Below are positions 26,701 through 36,066 of a stretch of DNA of 64,000 nucleotides, in pieces (position 1 is the first letter of the stretch; every line of letters starts with the position of its first letter). The stretch lies in assembly GCA_029781135.1 (NCBI GenBank), contig JAKOXH010000050.1, positions 1-64,000 of the forward strand. Direction: 5' to 3'. The stretch is from Planctomycetota bacterium. GTDB taxonomy: Bacteria; Planctomycetota; Planctomycetia; Pirellulales; Lacipirellulaceae. The position numbers were made by a program, and so were the translations under genes. The notes beneath the pieces were generated by a model, which did no database searches, was not told where the DNA came from, and was given only the letters and a program-made list of their open reading frames with translations.

Positions 26701-29313
26701 GCCACCCGAGAGCGTATCGTTGCCAATGCCACCTTCAATGGTGTCGTTGCCAGCTCCGCCATAAACCAAGTCGTTGCCGTCTTCGCCGAAGAGACCGTCA
26801 TCGCCATCGCCGCCATCCAGCGTGTCGTTCCCCGCGCCACCGAACACCGAGTCGTTACCAATGCCGCCACTTAAGTAGTCTTGCCCGGCGCCGCCGGTCA
26901 ACTGGTCGGCGTCCCATTCTCCGTACAGGTTATCGTCTCCATCACCGCCTGCCAGCGTATCGTTCCCCAGACCACCGAAGATCGTATCGTTTCCGGCGCC
27001 GCCTTCCAATGTATCGTTGCCCGCGCCGCCGTACAACCAATCGTTGCCGTCTTCGCCATAGGCCCGATCGTCGCCGTCTTGGCCATCGAGCGTGTCGTTT
27101 CCCGCTCCGCCAAACAGCACGTCGTTGCCCGCGCCGCCATTCAAGTAATCTTGACCGTTACCGCCGGAAAGCTGGTCGGCATCGGCCTCGCCATAGAGAT
27201 TGTCGTCGCCTTCACCGCCCGTCAGATTATCGTTCCCCGCGCCGCCGAACAGCGTATCGTTGTTCAAGTCACCATCCAGCGCATCGTTTCCGGCGCCGCC
27301 ATACAGCGTATCGTTTCCAGTCCCGCCATTCAGATAGTCATTTCCGGAACCGCCGGAGAGCACATCAACATCCCCTTCGCCGCTGAGGCTATCGTCACCA
27401 TCGCCGCCAACGAGATTGTCGTTCCCAGCGCCGCCGAACAGCGTGTCATTGTTCAGGCCGCCATCCAACGTATCATTGCCCGCGCCACCATACAGCCAGT
27501 CGGCGCCATCCTCGCCGTAAAGGCTGTCGTCGCCATCTTCGCCTGCCAACGTATCATCGCCCGTGCCACCGAATAGCGCATCGTTCGCCGTCCCGCCATT
27601 CAAATAGTCCAAGCCGGCGCCGCCCAGGAGCAGGTCAACACCCGCCTCTCCGTAGAGATTATCGTTGCCGTCGCCCCCTGAAATGTTGTCGCTGCCGTCA
27701 CCCCCAAAAATAGTGTCGTTGCCGAGGCCCCCATCAAGCGTGTCATTGCCGTTTCCGCCATACAGCAAGTCGTCGCCGCTGTCGCCATTGACTGTGTCGT
27801 CGCCGTCTTCGCCCGCCAGCGTGTCGTTATCTGCGCCGCCCGAAAGCGCGTCGTTGCCGGCGCCGCCGTTCAGATAATCTTGGCCGTTTTCGCCATAGAG
27901 CTGATCGGCGTCCGCTTCACCGTAGAGATTGTCGTTGCCATCGCCACCGTACAGACTGTCGGCCCCATTGCCGCCGAACATCGTGTCATTACCAATTCCA
28001 CCATAGAGCGCATCATTGCCGTCTTCGCCGTAAAGCGAATCGTTGCCGTCTTCGCCCGCCAGCGTGTCGTCCCCCGTGCCTCCGAACAAGGCATCGTCTC
28101 CCTGACCACCCGTGAGGTAGTCCTGCCCGGCTCCGCCGGTTAGCTGGTCGGCATCCGCTTCACCTTGCAGATTGTCGTCGCCATCGCCGCCCGCCAGGTT
28201 ATCGTTCCCTGCGCCACCAAATAGCACGTCGTTGCCGAGGCCGCCGTCGAGCGTATCGTTGCCCGCGCCGCCGTACAACCAATCGTTGCCGTCTTCGCCA
28301 TAGGCCCGATCGTCGCCGTCTTGGCCATCGAGCGTGTCGTTTCCCGCTCCGCCAAACAGCACGTCGTTGCCCGCGCCGCCATTCAAGTAATCTTGACCGT
28401 TACCCCCGGAAAGCTGGTCGGCATCGGCCTCGCCATAGAGATTGTCGTCGCCTTCACCGCCCGTCAGATTATCGTTCCCCGCTCCGCCGAACAGCGTATC
28501 GTTGTTCAAGCCGCCATCCAGCGTGTCGTTCCCCAAGCCGCCGTACAACGTGTCGTTACCGTCTTCGCCGTAAACGCCGTCGTCGCCGTCTTGGCCATCG
28601 AGCGTATCATTCCCCACCCCGCCAAATAGCGAATCGTTTCCGCTGCCGCCCTGCAGATTATCCGCACCCGCCCCCCCCGAGAGCAGATCCGTATCCGCTT
28701 CTCCATACAAACGATCATCGCCATCGCCGCCCGCGAGATTGTCATTCCCCGCGCCGCCATATAATGTATCGTTCCCCGCGCCACCTTCGAGCGTGTCGTT
28801 GCCCGCGTAGCCGTAGAGAGTATCGTCGCCGTCGTCGCCATATAATTGGTCATCGCCAGAGTTGCCGACAAGCTGATCGTTGCCGCTGCCGCCCCGCAAG
28901 AAGTTCCGTCCCAATCCACCAATGAGCGTATCATTGCCACCGTCGCCGACAGCCAAAGTCGGGATATCGGTTGCGTTCTGAAATGTGTCATCGCCATCGC
29001 CGCCAGCAAACCGTACCTGCGCGACGACGGCGCGCGAATACGCTACACTCTGCGTGCCGGTGGCATTCTGCAGACTAAAGTGAACGACACTGCTATTGCT
29101 CGTATCCGTCCACACATTCACCGTGTCGGCGCCGGCAGACCCCTCGATGACAATTTCCGAGGTCGCTGCCTGGTAGTAAATCTGATTTGCCGACAGCAAA
29201 TTGCGGCGCTCTAAGATCTCGGCGCCAACACCAATTCGTCGAATCACCGAACTCTGCCGATCGCGATTCGAGTGGAAAGCGCTGCTAACCAATTTGCGGA
29301 GTTTGCCCAACAT
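23785..29313 (-). CDS. Giant surface protein: LEPR N-terminus, RTX calcium repeats, G8 domain, beta-helix
   Basis: This 1842-residue protein has an N-terminal ILERRNLLSA motif (near residues 32-42) typical of planctomycete extracellular proteins. Residues of roughly 120-1010 are on the order of a hundred GGxGxDxLx nonapeptides, the RTX calcium-binding beta-roll. A G8 domain follows near 1170-1300 (SDPTTWHAGVVPTDGARVLI, with an IDNPI segment). About 1380-1750 looks like a right-handed parallel beta-helix (HGAGFVTEVGNEIGGFYRNI). The G8 plus beta-helix pairing recalls eukaryotic CEMIP/PKHD1L1 proteins, some of which degrade hyaluronan. The role here, adhesion or glycan cleavage, is inferred. No type I secretion gene is nearby. 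Confidence 0.88.
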   Translation of the reverse strand: MLGKLRKLVSSAFHSNRDRQSSVIRRIGVGAEILERRNLLSANQIYYQAATSEIVIEGSAGADTVNVWTDTSNSSVVHFSLQNATGTQSVAYSRAVVAQVRFAGGDGDDTFQNATDIPTLAVGDGGNDTLIGGLGRNFLRGGSGNDQLVGNSGDDQLYGDDGDDTLYGYAGNDTLEGGAGNDTLYGGAGNDNLAGGDGDDRLYGEADTDLLSGGAGADNLQGGSGNDSLFGGVGNDTLDGQDGDDGVYGEDGNDTLYGGLGNDTLDGGLNNDTLFGGAGNDNLTGGEGDDNLYGEADADQLSGGNGQDYLNGGAGNDVLFGGAGNDTLDGQDGDDRAYGEDGNDWLYGGAGNDTLDGGLGNDVLFGGAGNDNLAGGDGDDNLQGEADADQLTGGAGQDYLTGGQGDDALFGGTGDDTLAGEDGNDSLYGEDGNDALYGGIGNDTMFGGNGADSLYGGDGNDNLYGEADADQLYGENGQDYLNGGAGNDALSGGADNDTLAGEDGDDTVNGDSGDDLLYGGNGNDTLDGGLGNDTIFGGDGSDNISGGDGNDNLYGEAGVDLLLGGAGLDYLNGGTANDALFGGTGDDTLAGEDGDDSLYGEDGADWLYGGAGNDTLDGGLNNDTLFGGAGNDNLVGGDGDDSLSGEGDVDVLSGGSGNDYLNGGTGNDTLYGGAGNDALDGDLNNDTLFGGAGNDNLTGGEGDDNLYGEADADQLSGGNGQDYLNGGAGNDVLFGGAGNDTLDGQDGDDRAYGEDGNDWLYGGAGNDTLEGGAGNDTIFGGLGNDTLAGGDGDDNLYGEWDADQLTGGAGQDYLSGGIGNDSVFGGAGNDTLDGGDGDDGLFGEDGNDLVYGGAGNDTIEGGIGNDTLSGGSGNDQLSGEDGDDKLNGDADIDLLSGGAGNDTLAGGTGDDALFGGTGDDLLTGDDGNDAVYGEDGSDTLFGGNGNDTLNGEAGDDILFGNEGDDYLTGEIGNDVLVGGAGKDGLYGGAGTDVLSGGLGQDQLWGEDGADILIGGSTNYDQNIAALRALSLAWSSTNSYDVRVQQIQDALFTSRLQSEATVFDDQVSDLIYGGNDQDWLFLTGSLGYYRPADVEPLAPEPGMTMDHAQIVLNSLPTLEGFGFIDSLDKLGDRQTTETLSTLVPHADSSSLQREQLSLFQLVRYDQITNYAVKSGAWSDPTTWHAGVVPTDGARVLIPLGVHVEVDGPIAARLATVRVDGKLSFNTTRDTELRVDTAVVTSAGTFEMGTIDNPIANGVKARLLITDNGAIDRAWDPFGISRGLISHGAVSIYGSAVSSYEAVSSTILAGTQSLVLKSVPTGWKAGDTVVVAATVQDVTRTNAMQNEMRTIMAALGNLVVLDRPLSYNHLVPAGDLDVHIANVTRNAVIESESTAIDRRGHVMFMHTRDVHIEYGGFYHLGRTDKSQPINDPVVNADWTLKPGTGTNGRGRYAVHFHRNGVTNDGDPATIMGSAVVDSPGWGFVSHTSYVDMTENVAFDVHGAGFVTEVGNEIGGFYRNIAIGSKGTGAAEFTNNREINNDFGFQGDGFWFQGAGISVVGNISAGNQENAFVYYTRGLIEGNVRQTFPAVNLADPSLAGGAPAVEIGQVPVREFSDNVGYASHFGLQVRYHLQGAKNGAHSYVGDSTFWNNDVGVYTPYAENTTFHDIRILNGLQAQPHAGVTGNVATRDDVYQDLNISGYFIGIEVARQGSSVISGGTFNNAHDILMYTAALNDRAVYITGVPATTRITTVYDTSTWGPHQVNIFLVKDTILLNFGAYINRQLYFVMEQADAIPFPTARLDAPAAYIGLTNQQLWDQFGVALGGSVAPANLISAPNIIGLITP
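27011..27268. repeat. 258-bp internal repeat of the RTX gene, copy 1
   Basis: It is nearly identical to 28253-28510, with only a couple of differences noticed and a spacing of 1242 bases (414 codons). Both copies encode the same run of RTX nonapeptides. Confidence 0.85.
28253..28510. repeat. 258-bp internal repeat of the RTX gene, copy 2
   Basis: This is the second copy of the block at 27011-27268. The near identity at DNA level, rather than only protein level, indicates recent duplication or gene conversion. Confidence 0.85.
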
Positions 29314-29964
29314 TGAAATTGTTCCGTGCGACCTAGTCGCTTAAAGTAATTGGCGATTCAAGTGGTTACGAGGAGAGTGATATCTGCGCGAGGTAGGGAG
29401 CGCGCTTGTCGGCATGTGCCGACGGCGTTCCGTTCAATTTGGCCCAATACGTTGCCGGTGAAATGCGATGCGGCGTACTGCGAGGCCCACCGCCGCCCAG
29501 ACGGATTCGCGATCGCGACCGCATTTCACAAACGCACAATGCATGGTGTAACGGATCCTTCCGTGCACCTGCTCACGCCATCGCCTCAGAACGAGGCGTC
29601 CCGGTTGCTTTCACTTCAGCGCAAGAGGGGATGATAGATCTGCTATCCATCGGTTCTCACGAATTAAAGCAACTTACTCCTGATGGAGCAATGGATTTTT
29701 TGCTAGACACATTGACGCTCGCCCGTCAGGGGGGACGCGAATATCCTCCGCCAGCGACTCACGCCGTATGAGGAGACGTGGTAACTGCGGTCTCGCTTCG
29801 TCAACTACTGCGGACGATGTGCTGAGCATTGTGGGCTGCACTGCCAATCACGTCATCGAGCGCGCCATTGTCGTCGCGGTCGATACCGCGGATGTCGCAC
29901 CGAAATATATGCGGCCCAGAAGAGGGTTATTTCGGGGTCGTTGGCTCGACATCTTATTCCAGCG
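29314..29964. other. Gene-free gap upstream of the RTX gene
   Basis: About 650 bases separate the RTX gene start from the end of the propeller gene. Short open frames on the plus strand have no recognisable domains or ribosome-binding sites. It likely carries the RTX promoter, but no clear box pair was found. Confidence 0.45.
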
Positions 29965-31152
29965 CTATTTCGCGGCGTGTGGCGATAGCGCGGACAGTGT
30001 CGCCGGCAAATCGACCGTCATGAGATCCCAATTGCCGAATCGGCTCGAGACAAACAACACGCGTTTGCCGTCGGGACTGAGCGACTGATGTTGGTGACTC
30101 TTTGCTCCTTCCGGCCGGTGACCCTTGGTGAGTAACTGCCGTTCTCCTGTCTGGGCGTCAATCAGAAACAGTTCGCCCTCGAACGTATCGCCCACGGCAA
30201 ACCGACCATCCGTCGTGCCACAAACGTGCCAATATGGAAACTGACTATGTATTTTGTGGCTGAAGTCCGTTAACGAAACCGAGGCAATGCCGTACGGTTT
30301 GCTCCGCATCTGCTCGTTTTTTGGCCAAATTGTAAATAGCATTCGTTCGTCGGTCCACCACACCTCGTGGGTCACCCATTCGCCATACGTCTCGACGTAA
30401 AATGGCCGGTTGCCTGTGCCGTCGCTGTGCGTGATCCACATCCGCTGAGCGGTATCTCCTCCCGATTCCTGGCAATACGAAATCAGGCCGGTCCGTGTCG
30501 GGTGCGCCTGGCAATGACCCACGCGAAAATCCACGTCAATCACTTGGGAAAACGTTCCCGTTGCGAGATCGAGCTTCCGGATCGAATACCGTCCAGCAGC
30601 ATCAACCAGGCCGAAATACAGCTCTCGACCGTCCGCATCCTCGGTAAACGTCCCGGAAACTTGACAACCTGCCGGCAGTTCGCCGAGCTTCCGACGATAC
30701 TGCTCCGAGCGTTTGATCGCGCCCTTCTTACTATCCGAAAGCAGCGCCTGCAAATCAACGTTCCACACCGTATCGCCACGTAAGAGATAGAGCGCGTTGC
30801 GGTGGCGCGCTACGACAATCGCGCCCGAGTCTCTGTCGGTTATTTGCACGATTTCACCCGTCGCTTCCTCCAACGCAAATATTTCACTGGCACCCGTGCG
30901 ATCGGAATGGAAGATCAAATAGGCGCCGTCCGCCGTCCAGTTCGGATGCGTCTGGTAGATCTTGTCGTCTTGAGCCGGCGAACTAGTCAAACGAGTGACC
31001 GTGACGCCCGTGTCCGCATCGACGTAAGTGGAGCGCTCCGCCGGGCTGCGATTTCCGACGCCTGCCGCCATCACAAGGGAAGTGGTGAGAATTAGTAGGA
31101 GAACGACCAGTAGTCGCAGGATAAAACAGCGTGGGCACCGAAAATGAACCAT
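29965..31152 (-). CDS. Secreted oligogalacturonate lyase-like (PL22) beta-propeller
   Basis: This 395-residue protein has a signal peptide. Propeller repeats include YQTHPNWTADGAYLIFHSDR and SLSPDGKRVLFVSSRFGNW. Histidines that could form the manganese site of PL22 lyases are visible: VGHCQAHPT, EWVTHEVWW and SHQHQSLSPDG. PL22 enzymes cleave short oligogalacturonides by beta-elimination. The E. coli-type enzyme is cytoplasmic, whereas this one appears exported. A TolB-type propeller without catalysis is the alternative. The uronate isomerase-like gene nearby supports the uronide reading. Confidence 0.65.
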   Translation of the reverse strand: MVHFRCPRCFILRLLVVLLLILTTSLVMAAGVGNRSPAERSTYVDADTGVTVTRLTSSPAQDDKIYQTHPNWTADGAYLIFHSDRTGASEIFALEEATGEIVQITDRDSGAIVVARHRNALYLLRGDTVWNVDLQALLSDSKKGAIKRSEQYRRKLGELPAGCQVSGTFTEDADGRELYFGLVDAAGRYSIRKLDLATGTFSQVIDVDFRVGHCQAHPTRTGLISYCQESGGDTAQRMWITHSDGTGNRPFYVETYGEWVTHEVWWTDERMLFTIWPKNEQMRSKPYGIASVSLTDFSHKIHSQFPYWHVCGTTDGRFAVGDTFEGELFLIDAQTGERQLLTKGHRPEGAKSHQHQSLSPDGKRVLFVSSRFGNWDLMTVDLPATLSALSPHAAK

Positions 31153-31221
31153 GATTTCAACCTTCCTCGGGCGGCACGGACGTATCTTGCTATTAGAGTC
31201 GCGACTCGAGCTGCCGACTAC

Positions 31222-33087
31222 TCACACGCCGGCAAACCTGCGCAGGTCCGCTTCCATTCGGTCAAGCCGCTCGTTGAGTTGTTGTTTGGCAAGGTCGAGA
31301 TTCGAGAGCTGTTCCGGCGGCGTAAACGTAAACAAGTAAAACTTGATCTTCGGCTCCGTGCCGCTCGGCCGGCAGGCCACGTAATTGCCCTCCGTGGCCA
31401 AATCAAGAAACACCAAATCACCCTTCGGCCCGCCCAGCGGCGCGGCCGGCCCCCAAATCGCGGTTGATAATTCCTGCAAAGGCGCCGGTGCCTGCGTCGC
31501 GACCGCTCGCCGCCGCACGTTCTGCTGCTCGTAATCGCGTACTTGTGCGACCTGGTCGCCGCCGATCTCCGTCGGCGGGCCCGAGCGAAACGCCGCCATT
31601 ACTTCTTTCATCCGCGCCATGCCCTCGCTGCCCGGCATCTGCACCGAAATCGTTCGCTCGACATGCACACCGTGTTGCCAAAACAGCGCGTCCAACTTCT
31701 CGTAGAGCGTCTGGCCGGCCGCCTTCAACTTGGCCGCCAATTCGCACAGCAGCATCGACGCCACCGCACCGTCCTTGTCACGCACGTAACTGCCTGCCAT
31801 GTAGCCGTGCGATTCTTCCGTGCCAAAAACGAAAAACTCGGCACCATATTGATCGACGGCCTGAGCAATCCATTTGAAACCGACCAGCAAGTCGCCGATC
31901 GTCCGCACACCGTAACTATCGCCGATCCGCCGCACCAGCTGCGTCGTTACCAACGTCTCGATGATGAAATGCTGGGGCGTCAGCCGGCCACTGTCGCGCC
32001 GCGTCTCCAACACGTAATCGGCCAGCAGTGCACAAATTTGGTTTCCCGTGAACGTGTGCCACGGATAATCACCTTTATATTTCGTGGGTGCCGCGCACCC
32101 GATGCGGTCACAATCCGGATCGGTCGCCAGGGCCACGTCACTTCCCACTTCGCGCGCACGCTTGTTGATCGCGTCGAACACTGGTGGATTTTCTGGATTG
32201 GCCACATGCCCTGGCACGTTGGGGAAATCGCCGTCGGGCTTCGCGTGCGGGCCGAACAACTCCACCGAAGAAAACCCATCCGCAGCCAACACCGGCATAA
32301 CGCACGTCGCCCCCACGCCATGCAGCGGTGAGTACACCACCTTGAGATCGCGTGGTCCCGGTGTGGCCTGCGTCAGCACGGCCTGTTGGAACTTGGCGTC
32401 CATTTCATCCTGGCACACGACGATCTTGCCGGCCGCGAGCATCTCGTCGAAATTCGCCCGGCGGATCTCTTGCGTGTTCATCACACGCTGGATGATGCCC
32501 TTGTCGTGCGGTGGCAAAATTTGGCCACCTGTCGACCAATACACCTTTACCGCGTTATCACTCGGTGGATTATGACTGGCCGTCACCATGATGCCGCAGG
32601 AACACTTCTTCTCGCGCACTGTGAACGACAGCTCCGGTGTCGACCGATATTGGCCCAAAAAGTACACGGTGAAGCCGGCCGCCGTCATGATCTCGGCACA
32701 TAACCGAGAAAAATGATCCGATTGATGCCGCGTGTCGTAACCAATCGCGCACGATAGCGCCGCTCCTGCTCCCATCGTTTCCTTCACGTAGTCCGCTAAC
32801 CCTTGCGCACTTTCACCGATCGTGCGGTCGTTGATCGCATTCGACCCGATCGGGTACATCTTACCCCGCCGGCCGCCTGTGCCAAACGGAATTACCGTCC
32901 AGAACACGTCATCGAGCGTCTGCCATTTGCCATCGGCCACATGCGCGGCCACTTCTGCCGCATACTCGGCATATCGCGGCTCCGTCAGCCATGCCTTGAT
33001 ATTGCCCGCCGCCGATTCGGTTAACTTCCCCTCGGCCACCGCTTTCTTGACCAGGTCCAACGTCGCTTGCAATGGATTCGTGCTCAT
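31222..33087 (-). CDS. Phosphoglucomutase/phosphomannomutase (alpha-D-phosphohexomutase)
   Basis: This 621-residue enzyme has the four-domain phosphohexomutase layout. The N-terminus has PFGTGGRRGKMYPIGSNAIN. The phosphoserine loop is TASHNPPSD with S171. The metal loop is DPDCDR near 325. The sugar loop is EESHG near 425, and the phosphate-binding RPSGTEPKIK is near the C-terminus. It converts hexose 1- and 6-phosphates, feeding nucleotide-sugar synthesis. It is longer than typical bacterial PGMs and of the PGM2-like type. The start at 33087 skips a short implausible leader. Confidence 0.93.
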   Translation of the reverse strand: MSTNPLQATLDLVKKAVAEGKLTESAAGNIKAWLTEPRYAEYAAEVAAHVADGKWQTLDDVFWTVIPFGTGGRRGKMYPIGSNAINDRTIGESAQGLADYVKETMGAGAALSCAIGYDTRHQSDHFSRLCAEIMTAAGFTVYFLGQYRSTPELSFTVREKKCSCGIMVTASHNPPSDNAVKVYWSTGGQILPPHDKGIIQRVMNTQEIRRANFDEMLAAGKIVVCQDEMDAKFQQAVLTQATPGPRDLKVVYSPLHGVGATCVMPVLAADGFSSVELFGPHAKPDGDFPNVPGHVANPENPPVFDAINKRAREVGSDVALATDPDCDRIGCAAPTKYKGDYPWHTFTGNQICALLADYVLETRRDSGRLTPQHFIIETLVTTQLVRRIGDSYGVRTIGDLLVGFKWIAQAVDQYGAEFFVFGTEESHGYMAGSYVRDKDGAVASMLLCELAAKLKAAGQTLYEKLDALFWQHGVHVERTISVQMPGSEGMARMKEVMAAFRSGPPTEIGGDQVAQVRDYEQQNVRRRAVATQAPAPLQELSTAIWGPAAPLGGPKGDLVFLDLATEGNYVACRPSGTEPKIKFYLFTFTPPEQLSNLDLAKQQLNERLDRMEADLRRFAGV

Positions 33088-33120
33088 GCCGGCTAACGTA
33101 GCACACCGTCCCATCGCCCG

Positions 33121-33213
33121 GTAGGTCGTACGTCAGGCTTTAGCCTGACCGCCACAGTTCCTGACTTGTCCGACTGAAGAGAGCCCGACTCGTCAGGCTA
33201 AAGCCCGACCTAC
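33121..33213. repeat. Dispersed inverted repeat, GTAGGTC...GGCTTTAGCC family, copy 1
   Basis: GTAGGTCGTACGTCAGGCTT at the left and GTCAGGCTAAAGCCCGACCT at the right are inverted relatives. A related copy is at 35716-35768. Confidence 0.7.
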
Positions 33214-33276
33214 CTGGTTGCTGGCCAATCATGTGTCGAAGATAATTGCATCTGCGGTCGGATTGGAGAATGCATT

Positions 33277-34317
<1,041 letters not shown>

Positions 34318-34400
34318 AATTAATCCCCTCCTTTTAGGGAGGGGGTAGGGAAGGGTTCGTTTGTTGAAGTCGGACGTCCTTCCCAATAAATTCGGCGTCG

Positions 34401-34438
34401 CCGCCGACGCTAATTCCCAATTCCCCATTCCCCACTCG
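34401..34438. repeat. CCCATTCCCCACTC low-complexity repeat
   Basis: This T/C-rich stretch just upstream of the uronate isomerase-like start recurs, in either orientation, at 44169-44274 within uvrA and at 61007-61038. Confidence 0.55.
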
Positions 34439-34441
34439 ATC

Positions 34442-35719
34442 ATGTCCGACCTCCGCCAACGCCTGTTCGCCGAACTCGACTCCATCCGGCTCATCGACCC
34501 GCATTCTCACATCGAACCGAAAACGGCCGCGTCGAAAACGCTCGCCGATATTCTCGGCTACCATTACTACACGGAGTTGATTCACTCCGCCGGCATGCCG
34601 CGCGTCGAAATCGAAGATCCCGGCCTCGACCCGAAAGAAAAAGTCCGCCGGCTCGTCGCCCGCATCGAGCCGCTGCGGAACACCGTGCAGTACAGTTGGC
34701 TCCTCGAACTTGCCCGCACATTCTTTGATTTCCCGACCGATGAGCATCTCACACCCGCGAATTGGGAAACACTCTACGACACGGCCGCCAAGCGGATGGC
34801 CCAGCCCGACTGGGAACAGCAAGTCCTCGACCGCACCAAACTCGATGCCGTGTTCCTCACCAACAATTTTGATGATCCACTCACCGACTTCGACACGAAA
34901 CGCTATATTCCCTGCCTGCGGACAGACGATCTTGTGTTCCACCTCAGCAAAGCAGCAGTCCGACAACGGTTGGAAAAAGCTACCGACACGAGTATCAAAG
35001 ACATTGCGACACTGCGCTCCGCGATTGGCCGACTGTTCATGCACTTTTCATCTAAAGGGGCGCGTGCATGCGCAATTTCCCTGCCGCCAACGTTTGCGCC
35101 AACAAAGGTCGCACCTGAGGCGGCGGGCACCGCTCTCACTGCCCTGCTACGTAGCACTGCCCAAAACACTTCGCCCGAAACGCTCGCCAACTTCGTCTTC
35201 TGGACGCTCGCCGAATTCTGCGCCGAATTCAAACTACCGTTCGACCTCATGATCGGCGTCAACCGCGCTGTGTACCGCGATGGTGTGTACCAGGGTCAGG
35301 ATCTCTACGACAGCCGCGTTTCGCTCATTCAGTACCAGGAATTGTTCAACGCGTTCCCGCAGGTCGTGTTTCCAATCTCGGTGCTCGCCAGCGTGACGAA
35401 TCAGGAACTCGTGAGCTACGCTTGGATTTTTCCGAACGTGGTTACAAATGGCCACTGGTGGTACTCGAACACACCGGCCTACATCGAGCACGACGCGGCT
35501 GCCCGGCTCGAAGCCGTGCCGCAAACCAAGCAAATCGGCTACTACAGCGACGCCTACAAACTCGAATTCTGCCTGCCGAAGTTCGCGATGTATAAGCGGA
35601 TTCTCGCCAAGCTGCTGGCCGAGCGGTTCGTCCTCGAACGGGGCTGGACCGAGGACCAAGCTCTCGACCTCGGCCGCCGCATCCTCCGCGGCAACGTCGA
35701 GCAAATCTTCAACATGTAG
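34442..35719 (+). CDS. Uronate isomerase-like amidohydrolase-fold enzyme
   Basis: This 425-residue protein has the amidohydrolase-type HxH metal motif early (LIDPHSHIEPK, H21 and H23). TPANWETLYDTAAKRMAQ, YHYYTELIHSAG and MIGVNRAVYRDGVY fit the glucuronate (uronate) isomerase family, which converts glucuronate or galacturonate to ketouronates. It is shorter than standard UxaC (about 470 residues) and lacks some of its features, so a related activity is possible. The ATG at 34442 follows a CCCATTCCCCACTC repeat. The stop codon lies in a dispersed repeat. Confidence 0.7.
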   Translation: MSDLRQRLFAELDSIRLIDPHSHIEPKTAASKTLADILGYHYYTELIHSAGMPRVEIEDPGLDPKEKVRRLVARIEPLRNTVQYSWLLELARTFFDFPTDEHLTPANWETLYDTAAKRMAQPDWEQQVLDRTKLDAVFLTNNFDDPLTDFDTKRYIPCLRTDDLVFHLSKAAVRQRLEKATDTSIKDIATLRSAIGRLFMHFSSKGARACAISLPPTFAPTKVAPEAAGTALTALLRSTAQNTSPETLANFVFWTLAEFCAEFKLPFDLMIGVNRAVYRDGVYQGQDLYDSRVSLIQYQELFNAFPQVVFPISVLASVTNQELVSYAWIFPNVVTNGHWWYSNTPAYIEHDAAARLEAVPQTKQIGYYSDAYKLEFCLPKFAMYKRILAKLLAERFVLERGWTEDQALDLGRRILRGNVEQIFNM

Positions 35720-35768
35720 GCCAGGCTTCAGCTTTCAACACGTAGGTCAGGCTTTAGCCTGACGAGCC
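35716..35768. repeat. GTAGGTC...GGCTTTAGCC family, copy 2
   Basis: GTAGGCCAGGCTTCAGC and then GTAGGTCAGGCTTTAGCC with TGACGAGCC repeat the unit at 33121-33213. The uronate isomerase-like stop codon TAG lies in the first half. Confidence 0.65.
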
Positions 35769-35826
35769 CTAAATTGCCGGTGTTGAAAGGGTCGAGGGTG
35801 CAGGGTTCAGAGGATTTCCACACTCC

Positions 35827-35865
35827 CGCCCCCAAGCCCCCAGCCCCAAGCCCCCAGCCCCACGC
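35827..35865. repeat. C-rich tandem repeat (CCCCAAGCCCCCAG)
   Basis: A short tandem array of C-rich units lies between the uronate isomerase-like gene and the subtilase gene. Confidence 0.6.
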
Positions 35866-36066
35866 TCCCCGCCCCTTCCATCCCGCATCCTTCCCCCTTT
35901 CCTCCCAACCCCACCGCCCCAAAATCATTGAGTTTCCTGCGACTGCCATTACAATAGAGTCTGCGACCTGCCCCGGCGGCAATTCGCGCCGGCCCGGCGG
36001 CCGGTCACAATTTGGGCCTTTCCGCGCACGATCTCGCGCCGTCCTTCGCACCTTTGAGTAACGCTA

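Noticed and set aside
26290..28950. Regular short repeats resembling a CRISPR or satellite array
   Set aside because: The repeats are 27-base codon-phased units encoding GGxGxDxLx nonapeptides. There are no unique spacers of constant length.
29350..30088. Several short plus-strand open frames
   Set aside because: No domain, start signal or codon bias is seen, and one overlaps the propeller gene.
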